Notes under the pieces: model-generated | What the model was told of the DNA's origin: nothing | Seen by the model: the letters and a program-made list of their open reading frames with translations, nothing else | Databases searched by the model: none | Part shown: piece by piece, positions 58,501 to 64,000 of the stretch | How positions within the stretch are numbered: the stretch's first letter is position 1 | Layout: each line of letters begins with the position of its first letter | NCBI GenBank assembly: GCA_964017045.1 | Contig: OZ024795.1 | Location: 51,074,850 to 51,138,849 of the forward strand | Direction of reading: 5' to 3' | DNA length: 64,000 nt | From: Omphiscola glabra | Lineage: Eukaryota > Mollusca > Gastropoda > Lymnaeidae | Position numbers and translations under genes: made by a program

Positions 58501-58871
58501 GATTTAAAAAAGGTCAAACATTCTTAAAGATTAATGTTAAAACTGCAAGTTTTTGAAACTGCTTCTACATGATTCCCATGGTTTTATTTTTAAGACTCTT
58601 ACGTTCAGTGAAGTAAAAGTTGACATTGAGATTACAGTGCTGCATTGTAGAGTGGGCAATTATGTTACTACTTTAGATGAATTAGTTTTAACAAATAAAA
58701 GTCCATATGTAATCTCTTGAAAGAAATTAGCCTTATAATTAAAGAGTTTGGAAGAGTTCATCAAGATGTGGCTGTTGCTGATAATTCGTATTAAAATAAT
58801 TGACATGTGTTATATGCTGCTGATGATTCATATTAAAATAAATGGCATATATTATGTTTATTTTTGTAAAG

Positions 58872-59016
58872 AAAGACTTGTGCTTGCCAAGGAGTGGATC
58901 TCTTAAGGCGAGGGGCTTCATTCTCATTTGGTTGTTCCTGGAGCATGTATTACAATGGATGCAAGTTTGCACGCAGCCAGACTGCCCGAAAGTTTAAATT
59001 GAAAGACATCGTCCTG
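58872..59016 (+). CDS. TET: TET exon with [18 protein letters not shown]
   Basis: Phase 2 in gives [20 protein letters not shown], then [20 protein letters not shown] and FKLKDIVL. The [22 protein letters not shown] block is the most recognisable TET signature and forms part of the DNA-contacting Cys-rich/catalytic junction. The acceptor is TTTTTGTAAAG; the donor is CTG|GTAGGA, phase 0. Compared with vertebrate TETs the linker after KFKL is short. Confidence 0.97.
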
Positions 59017-59071
59017 GTAGGATATTAAACCGGAATGGTCTAAATTAGGCTGGAGGTTTACATTATCACAC

Positions 59072-59093
59072 GGGGGGGGGGGGGGGGGGGGGG
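59072..59093. repeat. Poly-G run in TET intron
   Basis: More than 20 consecutive G (with flanking CAC and TCT). This is the longest G homopolymer in the window; in the transcript it could form a G-quadruplex. Confidence 0.9.
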
Positions 59094-59284
59094 TCTATTT
59101 GTCTAGGCTAAATTTTAAAATATTAATTTCAGTAGAGCAAAAAAATATTTTCGAACTGTCTTGCAAGTTGAATCGCTTTCAATCTGCAGGCCCTGCATAG
59201 ATGGCTCATTTTCAGCCCAGCTACTGTATTGTGATTTAAGTTACAAGTAACTTTTTTTAAATATGTTCTACAACTGTGTAGGTT

Positions 59285-59730
59285 CATGTAAAACTCCACC
59301 TTGTCTCCCCACACATTGTGAGGGTCCACCATGTCTCCTGACACATTGTGAGAGTCCACCTTTTCTCCCCACACATTGTGAGATTCCACTTTGTCTCCCC
59401 ACACATTGTGAGTCCACCTCATGTCCCCATACATTGTGAGAGTCCACCTTGTCTCCCTACACATTGTGATAGTCCACCTTGTCTCCCCACACATTGTGAG
59501 AGTCCACCTTGTCTCCCCACACATTGTGAGAGCCCACCTTGTCTCCCCACACATTGTGAGAGTCCACCTTGTCTCCCCACACATTGTGAGAGTCCACCTT
59601 GTCTCCCCACACATTGTGAGAGTCTACCTTGTCTCCCCACACATTGTGAGAGTCCACCTTGTCTCCCCACACATTGTGAGAGTCCACATTGTCTCCCCTC
59701 ACATTGAGAGTCCAGCTTGTCTCCTGACAC
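59285..59730. repeat. 30-bp minisatellite, about 15 copies, in TET intron
   Basis: The unit CACATTGTGAGAGTCCACCT plus TGTCTCCCCA. It ends about 24 bp before the next TET exon. Its period is divisible by three, so frames on both strands are spuriously open. Confidence 0.96.
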
Positions 59731-59753
59731 ACTGAAATGTTCAATCTCAACAG

Positions 59754-59843
59754 GAAGATGTGCTTAGTGAAAAACTTGAGCAGTTGGCCACTGATATATC
59801 TCCTCTATACGGTCGGCTGGCACCAGACGCTTTCCGTAATCAG
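59754..59843 (+). CDS. TET: TET exon (LAPDAFRNQ)
   Basis: Reads EDVLSEKLEQLATDISPLYG, then RLAPDAFRNQ. LAxDxSPxYxxLAPDAxxNQ is conserved between the Cys-rich and dioxygenase parts. The frame requires donor CAG|GTCGGT rather than the stronger GTAAGA four bases later, which would shift the frame. Confidence 0.93.
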
Positions 59844-60036
59844 GTCGGTAAGAGGATAGACAGTTAAAGATGATTTTTACACCCAGATTGGATTGTGGAT
59901 ATGTTGTAAATATTCTTTCCTAAACTGCGCCATTATAACATGTTATATGAACAATTTGCGGCCCAACCGACATTGTTTCTGCCTAAAATAAATGTATTTC
60001 CAATTTTTCTTTTTTTTTTTTTAATCTTGTCCCCAG

Positions 60037-60174
60037 ACACAGTTTGAAAGCCAGGCGAGCGAATGTCGTTTAGGTTCTCGGCCAGGGCGGCCATTTTCTG
60101 GAGTCACGGCGGTGGTGGATTTCTGCTGTCACAGCCATCGAGACTGTCACAACATGAACAACGGGAGCACTGTG
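60037..60174 (+). CDS. TET: TET catalytic exon with Fe(II) HxD motif
   Basis: Reads [20 protein letters not shown], then [20 protein letters not shown] and NNGSTV. The motif H-R-D (His codon at 60,136, Asp at 60,142) provides two of the three Fe(II) ligands. ECRLG...GRPFSGVTA...DFCxHxHRDxHNMxxGSTxV is the core of the TET double-stranded beta-helix. Vertebrate TETs usually have Leu where this protein has the second Cys of HRDCHN. The acceptor is TTGTCCCCAG; the donor is GTG|GTATGT. Confidence 0.97.
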
Positions 60175-60189
60175 GTATGTTGGTTCTTT

Positions 60190-60850
60190 CATAATAAACA
60201 GGGTTAGAGTTGTTCTCTGTCACACTTTAGGTTAGAGTTGTTCTCTGTCACACGTTAGGTTAGAGTTGTTCTCTGTCACAATTTAGGTTAAAGTTGTTCT
60301 CTGTCACACTTTAGGTTAGAGTTGTTCTCTGTCACACTCAAGGCTAGAGTTGTTCTCTGTCACACTTTAGGTTAGAGTTGTTCTCTGTCACACTTTAGGT
60401 AAGAGTTGTTCTCTGTCACACTTTAGGTTAGAGTTGTTCTCTGTCACACTCAAGGCTAGAGTTGTTCTCTGTCACACTTAAGATTAGAGTTGTTCTCTGT
60501 CACACTTTAGGTAAGAGTTGTTCTCTGTCACACTTAAGATTAGAGTTGTTCTCTGTCACACTTTAGATTAGAGTTGTTCTCTGTCACACTTTAGGTAAGA
60601 GTTGTTCTCTGTCACACTTTAGGTTAGAGTTGTTCTCTGTCACACTCAAGGCTAGAGTTGTTCTCTGTCACACTTAAGATTAGAGTTGTTCTCTGTCACA
60701 CTTTAGGTAAGAGTTGTTCTCTGTCACACTTAAGATTAGAGTTGTTCTCTGTCACACTTTAGATTAGAGTTGTTCTCTGTCACACTTTAGATTAGAGTTG
60801 TTCTCTGTCACACTTTAGATTAGAGTTGTTCTCTGTCACACTTTAGACAT
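60190..60850. repeat. 28-bp minisatellite, about 23 copies, in TET intron
   Basis: The unit GTTAGAGTTGTTCTCTGTCA plus CACTTTAG, with TCAAGGC, TTAAGAT and GTAAG variants in recurring order, suggesting duplication of multi-unit blocks. Confidence 0.95.
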
Positions 60851-61181
60851 TTTCAAATATTGATTAATACTTAAAGAAACTGTATATTGTATGTTTGTAT
60901 AGGTATATTTCTTAGGGTTTCTCCTTTCCTGGGGATTTGTTTATCCCAAGTAAAAGGGATAATGTTGCTCTGATTTGAGGATTTCTGGGGATTAAATAAT
61001 TGGGACACTTATAAAGTGGGTTACTTGTATGCATGTTTTGTCAAATGTTCAGCCCCACCCCCAATGCTCAATATTACATTTTATAAAGGATTTATACAAC
61101 AAACGTTTTTAGGAGTTCCAAATCACCAAAATAATCTTAGGTATTTTTTCATTACAATAGGGTTAATATCTTATTTTGCAG

Positions 61182-64000
61182 GTGGTGAACCTCACAAAAC
61201 ACCGTGGGTTTGAGAAGCCAGATGATGAGCAGTACCATGTCCTTCCACTCTACATACTGGACCAGACTGATGAGTCGGGCTCAATGGAAGGCCAGATGGA
61301 AAAAGTGCGCAAGGGGTCATTGGAAATTTTATCCCGTTACATGACCCAAGTCCGCATGCGCTCCACACCGTACAGACCCTGCCAGAGGAATCGCACCACC
61401 CCTAAAAAACAAGGTCTTAAGAAAGGCGCCAAGAAACCCAGGCTAGTGAAAGCCATGTCGTTTCCCCCTGTTAATTATGAAGGTGGGGAATCTCCTGGCA
61501 GTGAGTGTTGCAGTGATGGCTTCTGTTCACCGCAGATTGTACAACCAGACAAGCCGAGCCCCAGGGATAATTCCGCAACCCCAGGTGTTGGAATTGAAGA
61601 TAGAAACCAGGAAAGCATGTCTTACACTGACCTCATGGCTCACCAGGGCACGCCCGGGTTCAACGACCTCTACACGAAGTTCTGGGATTACTTCTACACT
61701 CACGGTGTTTTTCCCCCTAGGAAATGGACAGTTGATAATAAAGATCCTACCTCTGTGACGGTTGTGAAAAGTGTGAACCTATCACCTCAAGGGAGGCCCA
61801 GTACTGTTATTCAACCGTCATCTGCTGATCTTATGTTTTTACACCAGCAGCAACAGCAGCTAAATCAACAACGTGCAAGGCAGCAGCAGCAGCTCAATCA
61901 ACAACGTTCAAGGCAGCAGCAGCAGGATGTTTTACAAACCTCTGATTGGCAGCAACCACAGCACAGGCAGCAAGTTTCATCCCATCCTCCCCAGGGTCAC
62001 CAGAGACCTTCTTTACCTCCTCCATCACCCCACCCTCCCCAGGGCCCCAAAAGACCCTCTTTACCTCCCTCATCATCCCCTAGGCAGCAGAACCAAGACT
62101 CTCGGGCTTGCCATTTAACATCTCAATCATCTTTAGCTGAGCCACATCATGTACTTTGTCTTTCAGAAGCACCTCAGCAAACCTCTCAACATCATTCTGT
62201 ATTTCATGTGCAGCATCCAGCATACCATAATCAGCATCCTTTATCTCTATCTCATGTTGGTGACTCTCTTCTGCAAGCTAACTCACAAAATTCAACACAT
62301 CCACATCTCTCTTACGCTTCATCATCGGGGTCACAGCACACTTCATCATTGGGGCCAAAGCACCTTTTAAATGACGGGCCTCCACAACCCTGCAACGAAA
62401 ACAAATTGTTTTTTAACTTTGAAAGTCAACAACGGTCGCATATAAATAACTCATCTCCTGAAGATGGTTCTCATGTTATTGGCCAGGTCAGTGCAGCTGA
62501 TCACCTGACCAGGCCCCCTCCACCATACTCTCAGACTGTGGTCCAATATCAAGATATGCAAATAAAATCTCAGGTAACCAGCGCTCAAGTGCCTCAATGC
62601 CCACCCCCATCCTACACAGACAGTGTTGCTTTTGCTTTGCCAAACTACCATGCTTCCGGCCAAGCCATTTGTGGTCCAACCATTGGCCCTAGCCACCCAC
62701 ACAGTCAGACATTTTGTCGGTCAAGTCCTAGAGCTGACAGTCAAACAGCCACCCGTCTGGTTCACGAGGGGAATCATAATGCAAATATCACAGGCCGCCA
62801 GGGAAACGATTCGTTGCCGGAAAGGCAAACAATGCATTCCTTCTCATCTCAGGAAGGCCCAAGTGTTCCTCCTGGCACTCGTTCCAACTCTGTGCCTTCT
62901 CCAGAAAATGCCAGGACCATAGTTTCAGCACCAGCAGCTCACTCAGGCACGGGGGACATTCATTCCAAATCCAGGCCTGGCTCCCTGGCAGGTCAGATGG
63001 ATTCTATGAGCAGGCCAAGCTCAAGAACGGATGACGCCATAAGAAGTCCAGATAATCCGATTCCAGCAGTTGGAAGATGCTGGTCACGGATGAGCGAGCC
63101 GTTACATGAGACAGAAAAGAACCGTCCGTTTTCTCGCATGAGTGAACCTGACCTTGCTCATAGCAGCCAACCTGAGTTTAATCACTATGAGCATAAGAAG
63201 ATGCACAACCTTTCAGATCCAACTCTTCAATTCTTTAGTCTGATCGACAGTGACAGTTCAAATCACAGTTTTAGACAAAATCAAGTTGATAAAGTGTCAA
63301 GATTTGCCTCTCATGAACCTATGGAACAGTCTGTAAACCTACCTTCAGCAACATTCAGGCCATCTGAACCTATGGAACAGTCTGTAAACCTACCTTCAGC
63401 AACATTCAGGCCATCTGAACCTATGGAACAATCTGTAAACCTACCTTCAGCAACATTCAGGCCATCTGAATCTATGGAACAGTCTGTAAACCTACCTTCA
63501 GCAACATTCAGGCCATCTGGATTACACTACCACACAGCCACTGATCAAAATGAGTTGTGCGCACAGAACAAAATTATTAATACATTGATGGGTCAGAAAG
63601 CACGGTTGTCTAATCCCGCTCTGGTAGGCCCATCAGCGCAGTTGACGTGCCCTAGAACGACCAGCTTAAATGACCGTGACACTGTGCTTGGCCCATCTCA
63701 TGGAAATCTTTATCCAAATGGGCCTCTGCCTGGGGAGAAGGTCAAAATTCACAAGTCTGAAGGATTTGTTGTACCTACTTTGGGCCAGGGCCCCCGGGAG
63801 CCCCCCTATCAGGTTATCGACTCGACCATAGTCAGCGTGGAAACGGACGATAACAGGGAAGTGTTTGAAGATCCTGCGATGGGGGGCGTGGCCATTGCCC
63901 TCTGCCACGGGGCGGTTTTGTTCGAAGTGGCGAAGAGGGAACTCCATGCCACGACGGCCTTGAAGGAACCCAACAGATATCAGCCCAAACGAATAAGCCT
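61182..64000 (+). CDS. TET: TET large catalytic exon with low-complexity insert (runs off window)
   Basis: Open without interruption to the edge (frame consistent over 2.8 kb). It starts [20 protein letters not shown], then [14 protein letters not shown], finishing the first catalytic half. [13 protein letters not shown] leads into a basic linker and an insert of about 800 residues: Gln-rich (LNQQRxRQQQQ, about 61,850-61,930), Pro/Ser/His-rich, and four 17-residue [17 protein letters not shown] repeats (63,316-63,520). Catalysis resumes with [20 protein letters not shown], then [19 protein letters not shown]. The third Fe(II) ligand is the His at 63,906, and the Arg at 63,990 (KRISL) is the expected 2-oxoglutarate salt-bridge residue. 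The domain should end a few dozen residues beyond the window. Confidence 0.96.
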   Translation, partial: MVNLTKHRGFEKPDDEQYHVLPLYILDQTDESGSMEGQMEKVRKGSLEILSRYMTQVRMRSTPYRPCQRNRTTPKKQGLKKGAKKPRLVKAMSFPPVNYEGGESPGSECCSDGFCSPQIVQPDKPSPRDNSATPGVGIEDRNQESMSYTDLMAHQGTPGFNDLYTKFWDYFYTHGVFPPRKWTVDNKDPTSVTVVKSVNLSPQGRPSTVIQPSSADLMFLHQQQQQLNQQRARQQQQLNQQRSRQQQQDVLQTSDWQQPQHRQQVSSHPPQGHQRPSLPPPSPHPPQGPKRPSLPPSSSPRQQNQDSRACHLTSQSSLAEPHHVLCLSEAPQQTSQHHSVFHVQHPAYHNQHPLSLSHVGDSLLQANSQNSTHPHLSYASSSGSQHTSSLGPKHLLNDGPPQPCNENKLFFNFESQQRSHINNSSPEDGSHVIGQVSAADHLTRPPPPYSQTVVQYQDMQIKSQVTSAQVPQCPPPSYTDSVAFALPNYHASGQAICGPTIGPSHPHSQTFCRSSPRADSQTATRLVHEGNHNANITGRQGNDSLPERQTMHSFSSQEGPSVPPGTRSNSVPSPENARTIVSAPAAHSGTGDIHSKSRPGSLAGQMDSMSRPSSRTDDAIRSPDNPIPAVGRCWSRMSEPLHETEKNRPFSRMSEPDLAHSSQPEFNHYEHKKMHNLSDPTLQFFSLIDSDSSNHSFRQNQVDKVSRFASHEPMEQSVNLPSATFRPSEPMEQSVNLPSATFRPSEPMEQSVNLPSATFRPSESMEQSVNLPSATFRPSGLHYHTATDQNELCAQNKIINTLMGQKARLSNPALVGPSAQLTCPRTTSLNDRDTVLGPSHGNLYPNGPLPGEKVKIHKSEGFVVPTLGQGPREPPYQVIDSTIVSVETDDNREVFEDPAMGGVAIALCHGAVLFEVAKRELHATTALKEPNRYQPKRIS
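63313..63520 (+). repeat. 51-bp coding tandem repeat in TET, 4 copies
   Basis: Units of GAACCTATGGAACAGTCTGT, then AAACCTACCTTCAGCAACAT and TCAGGCCATCT, encode 17 residues each. Only a few synonymous or single changes separate them (third copy CAATCT, fourth GAATCT), so the duplication is recent. Confidence 0.96.

Larger units (their letters stand above)
49969..64000 (+). other. TET: Gene locus: TET methylcytosine dioxygenase (partial at both ends)
   Basis: Eight exons join in frame at GT..AG sites to give a protein of at least about 2,500 residues. It comprises a long disordered N-terminal region, the TET Cys-rich subdomain, a catalytic double-stranded beta-helix with the Fe(II) HxD motif, a long low-complexity insert, and the returning catalytic strands with the second Fe(II) His and the 2-oxoglutarate Arg. 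TET enzymes are nuclear Fe(II)/2-oxoglutarate dioxygenases that oxidise 5-methylcytosine in DNA (and sometimes RNA) to hydroxymethyl-, formyl- and carboxylcytosine. All catalytic residues that can be checked are present, so it is likely an active enzyme. The 5' exons (including any CXXC domain) and the last few dozen residues are not in view. Confidence 0.96.

Overview
This is a repeat-rich animal nuclear genome window with spliced genes, GT..AG introns and no bacterial features. It looks like a gastropod mollusc, possibly a pulmonate related to pond snails. That is inference from three things: a receptor with an IgGFc-binding domain (a class I associate with molluscs), an invertebrate-type TET gene, and SPIN-like hAT elements, which have been reported from the pond snail Lymnaea stagnalis. 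Almost every long open frame outside the TET gene is an artefact of tandem repeats whose period is a multiple of three. The two real genes had to be assembled exon by exon.

Layout. 1-590: non-LTR retrotransposon reverse transcriptase fragment on the minus strand. 600-12,590: no host gene seen; seven tandem arrays, two SPIN-like hAT elements with perfect 8-bp target duplications, dispersed repeats and many poly-C/poly-G runs. 12,595-33,945 (+): a receptor-like gene with about 18 exons spread over 21 kb. It encodes a signal peptide, an IgGFc-binding-type domain, two acidic calcium-loop repeats, a thrombospondin type-1 repeat, one membrane span and a short cytoplasmic tail. Its introns are packed with minisatellites. 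Several of these are copies of the neighbouring exon end with its splice site, and one appears in opposite orientations in two introns. 34,200-49,960: intergenic; LINE fragments, three hAT elements, several arrays and a weak candidate first exon/promoter near 37.9-38.2 kb. 49,969-64,000 (+): most of a TET 5-methylcytosine dioxygenase gene. It has a 3.85-kb N-terminal exon, six short exons for the Cys-rich region and first half of the catalytic fold, and a large exon with a long low-complexity insert that runs off the window just after the second iron-binding His and the 2-oxoglutarate Arg.

The genes do not form a functional unit; they are same-strand neighbours. The most unusual feature is how the receptor gene and its tandem repeats are intertwined. 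In exon 8 a 39-bp repeat carries four identical in-phase splice donors that could add 13-residue modules. Inverted minisatellite arrays in one pre-mRNA could form long double-stranded RNA.
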